Below, one piece after another: positions 18,664 to 28,099 of a stretch of DNA of 39,133 nucleotides; the first letter of the stretch is position 1, and each line of letters begins with the position of its first letter. This DNA is from GCA-002722245 sp964230605. GTDB taxonomy: Bacteria > Bacteroidota > Bacteroidia > Flavobacteriales_C > GCA-002722245. A program made the translations under genes and the position numbers. The notes under the pieces were generated by a model. The model did not search any database and was not told the DNA's origin. It saw nothing but the letters and a program-made list of their open reading frames with translations. The stretch covers positions 1 to 39,133 of the forward strand of contig CAXRIN010000080.1 of the NCBI GenBank assembly GCA_964230605.1, read 5' to 3'.

Positions 18664-18776
18664 GCTGTCAAAGTAAAAGTAGAACACCAGTAAAATATTT
18701 ATTGAAGTGAGGCGTTTAAAGGTCTTGACATTATTTGAAATTTCATTACTTTTACTAAACCTAACAAACCCTAAAT

Positions 18777-20726
18777 TTGAAACTATCCATCATAATCGTA
18801 AACTACAATGTTCAACACTTTCTTGAACAATGTATTCAAAGTGCTCTAAAAGCATTAAAGGATATCGATGGAGAGATTTGGGTAGTTGATAATAATTCTG
18901 TCGATGGTTCTGTCGACATGATTAGAGATAAATTCCCTGAAGTTAAATTAATTGCTTCAAAAGAAAACCTTGGTTTTTCAAAAGGAAATAATCTTGCTAT
19001 AAAGAAGTCAACAGGTGAATATACTTTACTTTTAAATCCTGACACACTTGTTGAAGAAGATACTTTTGAAAAAGTTATCGCTTTCATGGATAACAATCCA
19101 AAAGCAGGTGGATTGGGCGTAAAAATGGTTGACGGAAAAGGAAACTTCTTACCTGAATCAAAAAGAAGTTTACCAACTCCTTCTGTAGCATTTTACAAAA
19201 TTTTCGGTTTATCAAGTCTTTTTCCAAAAAGCAAACGATTCGGAAAATACCACTGCGGGCATTTGGATAAAAATCAAACTCATGAAGTTGAAATACTCTC
19301 AGGAGCTTTCATGTTAATGAGAAAATCAATTTTAGATGAAATAGGATTGTTAGATGAAGCTTTCTTTATGTACGGAGAAGATATTGATTTGTCTTACAGA
19401 ATAATTAAAGCTGGATACAAGAATTACTATTTCGCCGATACCAGAATTATACATTACAAAGGAGAAAGCACGAAAAAGAGTTCGGTAAATTATGTTTTTG
19501 TTTTTTATAATGCGATGATCATATTCGCAAAAAAACACTTCTCTTCAACAAACGCATCAACTTTCAGTTTCCTTATAAAACTTGCTATTTATTTCAGAGC
19601 TGGAATTGCAATATTAAATAGATTCATAAAAAAATCTGTCTTACCATTGCTGGATATAGTTCTTTTACTCGGAGGTATTTTAGGATTCAAAAACATATGG
19701 GAATCAGAAGTTAAAGGCTTCTCTTATCCAAATGAATTTCTTTATTACGTTATCCCAACTATATCCATAATCATCATGTCCTCAGTTGCATTGTTCGGAG
19801 GATATAGAAAAAAGGTAAAACTCAATAAAGTACTTAATGGAGTTGCAGTTGGGGCTATAACTGTTTTAATAGGGTATGCATTTTTAGATGAAGAATACAG
19901 ATTCTCCAGAGCAATTATTGCTTTTAGTGCAGTTTGGTCTGCAATTTCCTTAACTAGTTCCAGACTACTTCTTCATTTCCTTAAATATGGTGATTTTGAA
20001 ATTGATTCAAACTCAAGAAAAAATGTTGGAATCATAGGAGGTATTAAGGAAATTGAAAGAGTAAAAGACATTCTTCAAAAATCAAACTTTTTACTTCAAA
20101 ACTTTGTCTTCATTAATCCCGAGTATGAAAATGAAAACAAAAATTATGTTGGAAACCTCAATCAATTAAACGAAGCTATTCAAGTTCATAAATTAGACGA
20201 AGTTATTTTTTGTGCAAAAGACATTTCATCAAATAAAATAATTGAAACTATGGAGTCTTTATCATACAAAGACACTGAATTCAAAATTGCACCTCCTGAG
20301 TCATTATTCATTCTAGGAAGTTCAAGCATTGACTCACCTGGCCAATTATATTTAATTGATATCAATTCATTAAACAAGCCTGAAAACATTCGAAACAAAA
20401 GAGTTTTTGATGTTATTTCAAGTTTAATTCTTTTAGCAACTTCACCTCTATTAATATTACTTGTTAAAAGCCCCCTTAGAATGTTTGGAAACATCATTAA
20501 TGTTTTCAAAGGAAAATCAACTTGGGTTGGCTACAGCAAGTCTTTTGAAATTAAAAATGAACTACCAATCCTAAAGTCAGGAATACTATCACCTCTTGAC
20601 AGGTTTAACGCTCTGGATTTGGAAGAAGAAACTAAAGAAAGAATCAACTTACAGTACGCAAAAGACTACCACTTACTAAATGATCTTGCAATCTTAATTA
20701 AAGGATTGAAAAGAATTGATCGATAA
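18777..20726 (+). CDS. GT2 glycosyltransferase fused to a WcaJ-like domain lacking its catalytic core
   Basis: This 649-residue protein starts at TTG 18777: an in-frame stop lies at 18762, and KLSIIIVNYN directly after TTG is the standard GT2 beginning. Residues 1-260 are the GT2 domain (VVDNNSVDGS, LLNPDTL, GEDIDLSYRI). Next come four or so membrane helices, then a Rossmann-like CoA-binding segment (NVGIIGGIKEIERVKDI). The end resembles a bacterial sugar transferase: KRVFDVISSLILLATSP matches its membrane anchor and GKSTWVGY its SLVGPRP turn. About 60 residues containing the usual KFRSM and catalytic DE are missing. The first half should be active; the last part probably is not a phosphoglycosyl transferase. 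Confidence 0.85.
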   Translation: MKLSIIIVNYNVQHFLEQCIQSALKALKDIDGEIWVVDNNSVDGSVDMIRDKFPEVKLIASKENLGFSKGNNLAIKKSTGEYTLLLNPDTLVEEDTFEKVIAFMDNNPKAGGLGVKMVDGKGNFLPESKRSLPTPSVAFYKIFGLSSLFPKSKRFGKYHCGHLDKNQTHEVEILSGAFMLMRKSILDEIGLLDEAFFMYGEDIDLSYRIIKAGYKNYYFADTRIIHYKGESTKKSSVNYVFVFYNAMIIFAKKHFSSTNASTFSFLIKLAIYFRAGIAILNRFIKKSVLPLLDIVLLLGGILGFKNIWESEVKGFSYPNEFLYYVIPTISIIIMSSVALFGGYRKKVKLNKVLNGVAVGAITVLIGYAFLDEEYRFSRAIIAFSAVWSAISLTSSRLLLHFLKYGDFEIDSNSRKNVGIIGGIKEIERVKDILQKSNFLLQNFVFINPEYENENKNYVGNLNQLNEAIQVHKLDEVIFCAKDISSNKIIETMESLSYKDTEFKIAPPESLFILGSSSIDSPGQLYLIDINSLNKPENIRNKRVFDVISSLILLATSPLLILLVKSPLRMFGNIINVFKGKSTWVGYSKSFEIKNELPILKSGILSPLDRFNALDLEEETKERINLQYAKDYHLLNDLAILIKGLKRIDR

Positions 20727-20753
20727 GCAAGCTTTCGAATCTAGTTTTTAATA

Positions 20754-20784
20754 TTGCTCTAGTCCCTTATTTTATCTACTTTTG
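20754..20784 (+). promoter_or_regulatory. Promoter of the E2 dehydrogenase gene
   Basis: A TTG at 20754-20756 and TACTTTTG at 20777-20784 are separated by 20 nt, the spacing expected for Bacteroidota -33 and -7 elements. The start codon is 21 nt further on. Confidence 0.65.
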
Positions 20785-20805
20785 GGCATATTTTCGGTTA
20801 ATTTT

Positions 20806-22125
20806 ATGGCTCAAATTGAATTGCTATTACCTAAAATGGGAGAAAGTGTTGCTGAAGCAACAGTAACTTCATGGTTAAAGGAAGAAGGAGATTTCGTTGA
20901 ATTAGAAGAGTGTATTCTAGAAATCGCGACTGACAAAGTAGACTCTGAAGTTCCATCCGATTATGAAGGAAAGCTTGTGAAAAAGCTGTGCAAAGAAGGT
21001 GATGTAATTCAAATAGGAAAACCATTTGCAATAATTGAAATCGAAGGTGAAGGCCCAGTAAAAGAGGAAGTAAGTTCCCCTAGTTATGATGACAACTCAC
21101 TTGAAGATGACAAACCCGTTGAAAAACCGAAGGAGTTAGCAAACGAACCTTCGGCATCAAACAATATAATTGGCAAACCGAATCGATTCTACTCTCCTCT
21201 TGTTAAAAGCATCGCAAAAAAAGAAGGGATTTCATTTGATGAATTGAATCAAATAAAAGGTACAGGACGTGACAACAGAGTAACTAAAAGTGATATTTTG
21301 GACTACATAGAGAACAGAAGTTCTCTAGCATTAACTCCAGAATCAAACAATAAATCTTTAACTGAATCTGCAAAAACTACAACTCAATCAACTCCTGCTC
21401 CATCAGTTTCTGGACAATCTGAACTAATTGAAATGGATAGGATGAGAAAGTTAATTTCTCATCATATGGTCGAATCTAAAAAGATTGCACCTCATGTCAC
21501 TAGTGTAGTTGAAATTGACGTTACAAATCTTGTTAATTGGAGAAATAAAGTCAAAGATGAGTTCTTCAAAAGAGAAGGTTACAAATTAACATTTACACCC
21601 ATTTTTGTTGAAGCTGTAGCTAAAGCTATAAAAGACTTCCCTATGATCAACGTAAGTGTTGAGGGAGAAAATATTAGAGTTAAAAAAGATGCCAATATTG
21701 GAATGGCTGTCGCCTTACCATCTGGAAACCTAATTGTACCCGTTGTAAAAGGAGCAAATAATCTTAACCTAATAGGCACGGCAAACTCAGTTAATATTTT
21801 AACTCAAAAAGCTAGAAATAATAAACTTTCTCCTGATGATGTTAAAGGTGGGACATTTACAATCACCAATATTGGTACTTTTGGAAATATCATAGGAACG
21901 CCTATCATAAACCAACCTGAAGTTGCAATTTTAGCAACTGGAGTAATTCAAAAGAAACCCGCAGTTATAGAAACACCTGAAGGTGATTTTATTGGAATAA
22001 GACAAATGATGTTTATGTCAATGAGTTACGATCACAGAGTTGTAGATGGAATGCTCGGAGGAAGCTTTCTGAGAAAAGTAGGTGATTATCTTGAAAATTT
22101 CGACATTAATAGACAAATTTGGTAA
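20806..22125 (+). CDS. 2-oxoacid dehydrogenase E2 (dihydrolipoamide acyltransferase)
   Basis: This is the core E2 subunit of a 2-oxoacid dehydrogenase complex, transferring acyl groups from a lipoyl arm to CoA. The frame could begin at 20782, but the ATG at 20806 gives the normal family start AQIELLLPKMGE (439 residues). The lipoyl domain has Lys44 in EIATDKVDSE. A linker follows, then the E3/E1-binding domain (FYSPLVKSIAKKEGI) and the catalytic domain ending SYDHRVVDG, with His410 and Asp414. No E1 or E3 is adjacent. Branched-chain or pyruvate specificity cannot be decided from the sequence alone. Confidence 0.92.
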   Translation: MAQIELLLPKMGESVAEATVTSWLKEEGDFVELEECILEIATDKVDSEVPSDYEGKLVKKLCKEGDVIQIGKPFAIIEIEGEGPVKEEVSSPSYDDNSLEDDKPVEKPKELANEPSASNNIIGKPNRFYSPLVKSIAKKEGISFDELNQIKGTGRDNRVTKSDILDYIENRSSLALTPESNNKSLTESAKTTTQSTPAPSVSGQSELIEMDRMRKLISHHMVESKKIAPHVTSVVEIDVTNLVNWRNKVKDEFFKREGYKLTFTPIFVEAVAKAIKDFPMINVSVEGENIRVKKDANIGMAVALPSGNLIVPVVKGANNLNLIGTANSVNILTQKARNNKLSPDDVKGGTFTITNIGTFGNIIGTPIINQPEVAILATGVIQKKPAVIETPEGDFIGIRQMMFMSMSYDHRVVDGMLGGSFLRKVGDYLENFDINRQIW

Positions 22126-22232
22126 TTATAACCTATTTTAGCTTTTGGAGTATAACAGCCAAAAAGTTAATTAATTGTTAATCTGAAAAATTTGCATGGA
22201 GTTTGAATTGCTCCAGAAAAATTAGACACAAT

Positions 22233-24347
22233 ATGAAACGTATAATATCATTCTTTACCCTAGCCGCAACTTTAACCTCAACATTGAATGCTCAAGTACT
22301 TTATAATAGAAGCAATGAAAAATTCAATGAAGAAATCCTGAAGAAACCAGTAAAAAAACAATACGCTATTGCTGATGGATACTGGGATGATCAAAACTAT
22401 GATTTCGCATTAAAAATTTATCAAAACATTAGAAAAGATGTTACATCTACTGCATTCTTAAATTTTAAAATGGGAGATTGTTTTGCAAAAGGAATGCTTT
22501 CTAAAAATAACGACTCTGCGATGGTTTACCTTACAGAGGCCGTTAAAAACGTTTCAAACGACCCTTCATTTGACGTTGCAGACAATGATCAAGAACAAGC
22601 ACCTGTTTTCGCGTATTTCGAATATGCAAAACTTTTAAGAATCAATCATAAAACGGAAGAAGCCAAGACAAACTTCAAAAAATTTGAAGAAGCCTTAGGA
22701 TCAAATATAACTGAAGACCTAAAGAAATCAGTTGACCGTGAAATTCAAATTTGTAACACAGCAAGATTATTAATTGACAATCCTGTTGACATTATTGTTA
22801 CTCAACTAGAAAACGTAAACTCAAAATATCCAGATTACGCGCCTGTTGTTTCTGCTGATGAACAAACAATGATTTTTACATCTAGAAGAAAATTAAAAGT
22901 TTCTGATGATGATGACAACTCAGACAAACAACCAAAAGATCCAATTGATTTTAAATATTTCGAGGATATATATATATCTAAAAAGGACAAACAAGGTGTT
23001 TGGGGAGAACCAAAATTAATCTCTGAAAAAATTAACACAGAAGGACATGAAGCAACAATTGGTTTATCTGTGGATGGTCAACAATTATTAATTTACTCTG
23101 CAAAAGAAGATCCAAACGGAGATATTTACTATTCTAAGTTAGATGGAAACGAATGGACAACTCCTGTAGCTTTTGATGCGCTTAACTCAAAAGCGTCAGA
23201 TACACATGCATGTTTCTCTGCTGATGGTAAAACAATTTACTTTGCTTCTAACAGAAAAGGAGGATACGGAGGTTTTGATATTTACAGAGTTACTCAACTA
23301 CCAAATGGAGAATGGAGTAAACCTTTGAACTTAGGTTCAAAAATAAACACTGAGTACGATGATAGAGCACCGTTTATTCACCCTGATGGAGTTTCGTTAT
23401 TCTTTGCATCAAATGGACATGAAACAATGGGTGGTTTTGACATTTTCCAAGCAACTGATTTAGGTGAAGAAGGTTGGAGTACGCCAGAAAACATTGGATA
23501 CCCAATTAACACTACTGAAGATGACGTTTTCTATGTTACTTCTGTTGACGGTAAACGTTCATATTATGCTTCTGAAAAAGAAGGTGGAGTTGGCGAAAAA
23601 GATTTATACCTAATCACTTTACCTAAAAAAGCAGTTGTTAACCCAATGACTGTAATGAGTGGAACCTTTTCTTTAGGGGATAAAAAAGGAACAATTCCTG
23701 CTGATGCACAAATCATAGTTAAAGACAATGAATCTGGAGAAATTGTTGGGATTTACAAGCCTAATAAGAAAACGGGGAAATACTTATTCATATTACCTCC
23801 TGGTAAAAACTATAACGTAACCTACGAAGCTGAAGGATATTTATTTAAATCAGAAAACTTAATTGTACCTAAAAACTCTGCATTCCAAACAATGAAAAAG
23901 GAAATTAAGTTGGCTCCTATTAAAGCAAATGAATCAATTGTACTAAACAATGTATTCTTCGAATTCGATAGTGACAAACTTACACAAGATTCCAAAACAG
24001 AATTAAATAAGTTATTCTCTTTATTATCTAACAACCCTTCAATAAAAGTTGAAATCCAAGGGCATACGGATTCAAAAGGAAACAATGCTTATAACAAGAA
24101 GTTATCTCAAAAAAGAGCTGAATCTGTAAGAAACTACCTTGTTAAAAAAGGAATTAAAGCTACTAGAATTACAGCTGTAGGTTATGGTGAAACTAAACCA
24201 ATTGCTAAAAACACTAATGCTGATGGTTCTGACAACGAAGAAGGAAGAGCTCTTAACCGTAGAATTGAGTTGAAAATTCTAAGTGAAGAAGGAGAGAAAA
24301 AAGGAACTGTTAATCAAATTTACGTACCTGATAATTTGAAAAAATAA
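22233..24347 (+). CDS. PorE-like envelope protein: TPR, PD40 propeller, CRD and OmpA domain
   Basis: This 704-residue envelope protein uses the ATG at 22233, which opens a signal peptide (KRIISFFTLAATLTSTLNAQ); an upstream TTG frame at 22203 is not needed. The domains are TPR-like helices (about 30-165), PD40/WD40 blades (about 205-480, with repeated DGxxxYFAS and GGFDIY), a carboxypeptidase-regulatory-like beta domain (about 490-570) and an OmpA-type peptidoglycan-binding domain (about 590-695; EFDSDKL, IQGHTDSKG, RRIEL). This order is that of PorE (PG1058), a T9SS component, but several paralogues share it in Bacteroidota. It should bind peptidoglycan in the periplasm. Confidence 0.88.
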   Translation: MKRIISFFTLAATLTSTLNAQVLYNRSNEKFNEEILKKPVKKQYAIADGYWDDQNYDFALKIYQNIRKDVTSTAFLNFKMGDCFAKGMLSKNNDSAMVYLTEAVKNVSNDPSFDVADNDQEQAPVFAYFEYAKLLRINHKTEEAKTNFKKFEEALGSNITEDLKKSVDREIQICNTARLLIDNPVDIIVTQLENVNSKYPDYAPVVSADEQTMIFTSRRKLKVSDDDDNSDKQPKDPIDFKYFEDIYISKKDKQGVWGEPKLISEKINTEGHEATIGLSVDGQQLLIYSAKEDPNGDIYYSKLDGNEWTTPVAFDALNSKASDTHACFSADGKTIYFASNRKGGYGGFDIYRVTQLPNGEWSKPLNLGSKINTEYDDRAPFIHPDGVSLFFASNGHETMGGFDIFQATDLGEEGWSTPENIGYPINTTEDDVFYVTSVDGKRSYYASEKEGGVGEKDLYLITLPKKAVVNPMTVMSGTFSLGDKKGTIPADAQIIVKDNESGEIVGIYKPNKKTGKYLFILPPGKNYNVTYEAEGYLFKSENLIVPKNSAFQTMKKEIKLAPIKANESIVLNNVFFEFDSDKLTQDSKTELNKLFSLLSNNPSIKVEIQGHTDSKGNNAYNKKLSQKRAESVRNYLVKKGIKATRITAVGYGETKPIAKNTNADGSDNEEGRALNRRIELKILSEEGEKKGTVNQIYVPDNLKK

Positions 24348-24370
24348 AATAAATTTTCATTGAATATTGA

Positions 24371-24402
24371 AAGAGTTTAGTCCACACTAAACTCTTTTTT
24401 TT
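24371..24402 (+). terminator. Terminator of the PorE-like gene
   Basis: A perfect 11-bp stem (AAGAGTTTAGT/ACTAAACTCTT) with a 4-nt loop is followed by a run of T, 23 nt after the stop codon. A second small hairpin (CCTAAA/TTTAGG) at 24423-24438 has no T tract. Confidence 0.85.
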
Positions 24403-24521
24403 GTGCAATATAATTACAAAGACCTAAAATGATTTAGGCTAAGCCACATGAGAAACATTACAAAAATCAATCTAATAGAAAAATAATATATTTTACTATT
24501 TACATATCAGCAACTTATCCT

Positions 24522-24529
24522 TATCTTTA
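24522..24529 (+). promoter_or_regulatory. Possible -7 element of the second chitinase gene
   Basis: TATCTTTA matches TAnnTTTG in all but the last base and lies 38 nt before the start codon, in the only sizeable untranslated stretch upstream. No convincing -33 element was seen. Confidence 0.35.
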
Positions 24530-24567
24530 GCGTCCTTATAAAAACGAATTATCAAAATTCATCGACT

Positions 24568-26922
24568 ATGAAAAAATACCTTTTAATCATTTCGGCAGTC
24601 TTTTCCCTACTTACGACAAAGGCTGGAAATCAAAACATAGCTAATTTAATTAGTTCATCTGATTGGGAAACTCTTTTCCCTAACAGAAATGCTCTTTACT
24701 CTTATAGTGCGTTCACTCAAGCAGTAGATGAGCTTTCAGACTATCAAGTTAAATACGAAAATCCAGGATCTTGGGGTCTAAAAGTTACTGTAACTAGAAA
24801 ATCTACAAACGCAACTCACTCTTATAACATTACATCAGCTAACTGGCCAGGTGATGCTGTTACAGTCGATTTCGAAAACTTCTGTAATACCGGTAACGAT
24901 AAAAATGACAGAAGAGAGTTAGCTGCATTCTTCTCCAACATTACAAAGGAAACCACTGGAGGAACTACGGAAGTATTTAGTGGTCAAGATAACAGTCACT
25001 CAAAATGGGGATTGTATTTCTTAAAAGAAGTTAATCCATGGAGTAGTTACGTTGCTAGCAGTACAGATTATCCAGGTGCATCAGGAAAAACATATGAAGG
25101 AAGAGGACCTATTCAATTATCTTGGAACTACAACTATGGAAGATTTAGTGACTTCCTTTATGGGGATAAATCAGTATTATTAAACAATCCTGATGAATTA
25201 TCAACAAATGGAGTAACTTCATTTAAATCTGCTATTTGGTTTTGGATGACCCCGCAATGCCCTAAACCTTCATGTCATCAAGTAATGCATGAAATACACG
25301 ATGAATCTGCGGTTTCATACAGTCAAACAAAAATGAGTAAAAAAGGTTTTCTACATACTATAAACATCATAAATGGTGCTGTTGAATGTAGAAATACATC
25401 CTTGATCTCTAAAGTGCAATTAAGAGCAGATTTATACAGTTACTTTATGGATAAATTAGGTTTTTCTGCATCGGAAAGAACTGCTGAAAACACAGGTGAT
25501 TATTCAACTCTTTGTGTTGAAGGAAGCTCAGTTATGACTGATTATACAGAATGCGCATTTAGAGATATAATTATAAATTCATGCTCATCTCCTGCCCTAG
25601 GTACTGATAAGTCACTTTCAGGTGGTTCTGCATCACTTAATGCTAATATTACATTAAAAAGTGGTGAATCTATCGCTTGGTATAAAGACAATGTTTTAAT
25701 TGATGGAGCAACAAGCACAACATATACAGCTACAGAGACTGGAACATACAAAGCTGTTGTTACTGGAACTGATTGTTCCAAGGAAGATGCGATTGTTATC
25801 TCTGCTGAAGGAAGTGGAGGTGGATGTTTACAAGCTTCTCCTACAAATGATGGAATTTTTTGTGGCTCTGGAGGTGAGGGTGGTCCTGAATCAACTACAG
25901 TTACTATTACTGGTGGTGGTGGAACTTACAATCTTTATGATGTGGCTACTGGGGGAGAAGTTATCAAAAGTGGATCTCAATTCACTTTTGATTACACAAA
26001 CATGAATCAGGGAGAAAGTGTTACTTATTACGTGGAAGAACCTGCAGGAACAGTTTACACTGTAGGAGCTACAGGAAGATGGACTACAGATCCCGACACA
26101 AAAGATGGTTGGTTAAGACCTGATGAAGTGGAATTCGGATCAAACCCTGGACTTAGTTACCTGGACAACAGAATAGTATTTACCATTGATCAAGATATGA
26201 CATTAGAATCTATTGATTTTGATTTAGCATTTGTTGGAGATGGTCACGATCATCAACTTGTTGTGGAAATCTACCCTAAAGGGCAATTAACAGGGTTAGT
26301 AGCATCAAAAACTATTGATTTAGATGGTGTTTCTTTTTCTCAATGGGATCAAGAAATCTACACTGCACCTCTTGGACTTGAACTTCCTGCGGGTCAATAT
26401 TCATTAGATTTATCTAAAACTACTGCTTTCATACAAGTTGGACAATATAGTAGTGCACAGGTGGGAACATTCCCATACCTAGACTGGGGAGAACAAGGTA
26501 TTATTGCTTTCGACGGTGCGGAAAGTAGGGAAAATCCTCAATGGGGACTTTTCACTAACTATACAACTGGTGCTTATAACTGGAAATTCTCTACAGCGGG
26601 AGGTAGCAGTAGCTGTGAAAGAACTCCTTTTACAATTACTAACGAGTGTACAACAGGATTAAACGACATTACTTCACAAAACATAGAAGTTTTCCCTAAC
26701 CCTGCTCAAGATTTATTAAATATTTCATTAAAAGGAATTGAGTTAAACGGAGCGATTATCGAAATGTATAATCAAGTTGGTCAAATTGTATTAACCAAAT
26801 CTATTTCAAGCTCAACTTCAGCTGCAAGAATCAATACAAATGATTTAACTGAAGGTGTTTACTTTATTAAAGTAACTTCCGGAAATAATTCTTACAACTC
26901 AAATGTTGTAATTACTAAATAA
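24568..26922 (+). CDS. Secreted GH19 chitinase with one Ig-like repeat and T9SS sorting tail
   Basis: This 784-residue paralogue of the minus-strand chitinase at 205 has a signal peptide (KKYLLIISAVFSLLTTKA). The GH19 domain spans about 22-335, with Glu128 in KETTGG and Glu154 in YFLKEVN as probable catalytic residues and YEGRGPIQLSWNYNYG as the loop motif. There is only one Ig-like repeat (339-414), then a beta-rich C-terminal domain, then a type A T9SS tail starting VFPNPAQDLLNISL and ending VVITK. The repeat is nearly identical at the DNA level to the first repeat of the other gene. It is monocistronic and ends at a bidirectional terminator. Confidence 0.93.
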   Translation: MKKYLLIISAVFSLLTTKAGNQNIANLISSSDWETLFPNRNALYSYSAFTQAVDELSDYQVKYENPGSWGLKVTVTRKSTNATHSYNITSANWPGDAVTVDFENFCNTGNDKNDRRELAAFFSNITKETTGGTTEVFSGQDNSHSKWGLYFLKEVNPWSSYVASSTDYPGASGKTYEGRGPIQLSWNYNYGRFSDFLYGDKSVLLNNPDELSTNGVTSFKSAIWFWMTPQCPKPSCHQVMHEIHDESAVSYSQTKMSKKGFLHTINIINGAVECRNTSLISKVQLRADLYSYFMDKLGFSASERTAENTGDYSTLCVEGSSVMTDYTECAFRDIIINSCSSPALGTDKSLSGGSASLNANITLKSGESIAWYKDNVLIDGATSTTYTATETGTYKAVVTGTDCSKEDAIVISAEGSGGGCLQASPTNDGIFCGSGGEGGPESTTVTITGGGGTYNLYDVATGGEVIKSGSQFTFDYTNMNQGESVTYYVEEPAGTVYTVGATGRWTTDPDTKDGWLRPDEVEFGSNPGLSYLDNRIVFTIDQDMTLESIDFDLAFVGDGHDHQLVVEIYPKGQLTGLVASKTIDLDGVSFSQWDQEIYTAPLGLELPAGQYSLDLSKTTAFIQVGQYSSAQVGTFPYLDWGEQGIIAFDGAESRENPQWGLFTNYTTGAYNWKFSTAGGSSSCERTPFTITNECTTGLNDITSQNIEVFPNPAQDLLNISLKGIELNGAIIEMYNQVGQIVLTKSISSSTSAARINTNDLTEGVYFIKVTSGNNSYNSNVVITK
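25582..25809 (+). repeat. Single Ig-like repeat of the second chitinase
   Basis: This one copy of the about 76-residue module contains WYKDNVLIDGATSTTYTAT. The DNA around that motif differs at only a few positions from the first repeat of the opposite-strand chitinase, which suggests recent duplication or gene conversion. Confidence 0.8.
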
Positions 26923-26943
26923 TAAAATAGATTAAGATATAAG

Positions 26944-26969
26944 AAAGGCGTATCAAATGATACGCCTTT
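26944..26969. terminator. Bidirectional terminator between the chitinase and WYL genes
   Basis: A perfect 12-bp stem (AAAGGCGTATCA/TGATACGCCTTT) with a 2-nt loop ends the plus-strand chitinase and is placed to end the convergent regulator gene as well. A T-rich tract follows on the plus strand. Confidence 0.8.
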
Positions 26970-26989
26970 TCTTTTGCCAATTTTTCAGC

Positions 26990-28012
26990 CTATTTATAAT
27001 TAGAAATTGCTTTTTTAAGCCTGTCTATTATCATACTTTTAAGCTCAGAAGGCGAGATCACCTCTACATCATTTGCATATCCTAAAATTCGCTCTAACAA
27101 TTCATAAGTCAAATAGACCTCCAACTCCACTATGAAATATGTAGATGTTTCTTTAGTAATTTTTTGAGAAAAATGGAGTGGCTGAGTAACAAGATATCCT
27201 TTTTGATAAATGGGAAATTTCAATTTAACCAAATAGGGATTATCATTAGTTTGCGTTATACCAAATGAATATTTAAAAAAGGATTCTGCATCAAAATTAG
27301 TTTGAACAATAAAATCTTCTTCCAAAAGTTCAACACTCACCATTCTGTCTAAAGCATAAGTAGACAAGCTTTTTTTCTCATCTACAAAACCAATTAAATA
27401 CCACCGATGTTTATATTCCTTAAGCAAATATGGATCAATAACCCTCCTACTCTCCTCCTTAGAATTAAATCTTTTATAGATAAGTTTTACTCTATGATAA
27501 TCTTTAATGGCTTTGTATAAAGGCTGCAAATACTCCTTCCCAGGGTAATTTGGATAAGAATCGAATTGAACTAACTTATCCAAACGTTCATCTTGAACAT
27601 CAGATGCGATATTTAAACGATCAAAAATCTTTTCAATTGCAAACCTAAACTGCGCAAACATTGGAGACTCCCTGAAATTCATCAGTGTATTAGAAGCAAA
27701 TTTAATAGCATCTATATCTTCATTTTTAAGAGGTATATTGTGAATGGTATAATCTTCTTCTGTATAATAATACCCCATGTATACTCTAGAAAATTTTATA
27801 GGAGCAAAAAAACCAAGCTCTTGATCAGTACGCATCGCCTTAAAATCTTTTTCAATGCTACTAATCGAAATATGATCGCCCCAATCAGAACCGAATAGTG
27901 AATCCTCACATTTACTCCTTATATCTTCTATTGTTGGATAAGGCTTATACTTATTTCTCAACATCGAATCTATAATTCTATACCTAATTAACGCATGTTT
28001 GTGTAAAGACAT
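26990..28012 (-). CDS. WYL-domain transcriptional regulator
   Basis: This 340-residue cytoplasmic DNA-binding protein has an N-terminal winged-helix region (about 1-70, with SISSIEKDFKAMRTDQELGF as the recognition area). A middle linker follows and then a WYL domain (about 170-270; VIDPYLLKEYKHRWYLIGF with the YLIGF core). WYL domains bind nucleic acid or small ligands and tune the regulator. Members control stress, DNA-damage and phage-defence genes, but no target is evident here. It is monocistronic. Confidence 0.88.
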   Translation of the reverse strand: MSLHKHALIRYRIIDSMLRNKYKPYPTIEDIRSKCEDSLFGSDWGDHISISSIEKDFKAMRTDQELGFFAPIKFSRVYMGYYYTEEDYTIHNIPLKNEDIDAIKFASNTLMNFRESPMFAQFRFAIEKIFDRLNIASDVQDERLDKLVQFDSYPNYPGKEYLQPLYKAIKDYHRVKLIYKRFNSKEESRRVIDPYLLKEYKHRWYLIGFVDEKKSLSTYALDRMVSVELLEEDFIVQTNFDAESFFKYSFGITQTNDNPYLVKLKFPIYQKGYLVTQPLHFSQKITKETSTYFIVELEVYLTYELLERILGYANDVEVISPSELKSMIIDRLKKAISNYK

Positions 28013-28099
28013 TTAACTAAAATAGAAATTATTTAATTCGTCTACTTGTTTTATTCACAAAGCCGATACATCTTTAATTTAAATTAAAAACTAAACAAA

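Noticed and set aside
22203..22232. TTG start for the PorE-like gene
   Set aside because: The added residues precede an ordinary signal peptide beginning at the ATG at 22233.
24423..24438. Small hairpin after the PorE-like terminator
   Set aside because: The stem is only 6 bp with no T tract; it may be chance.
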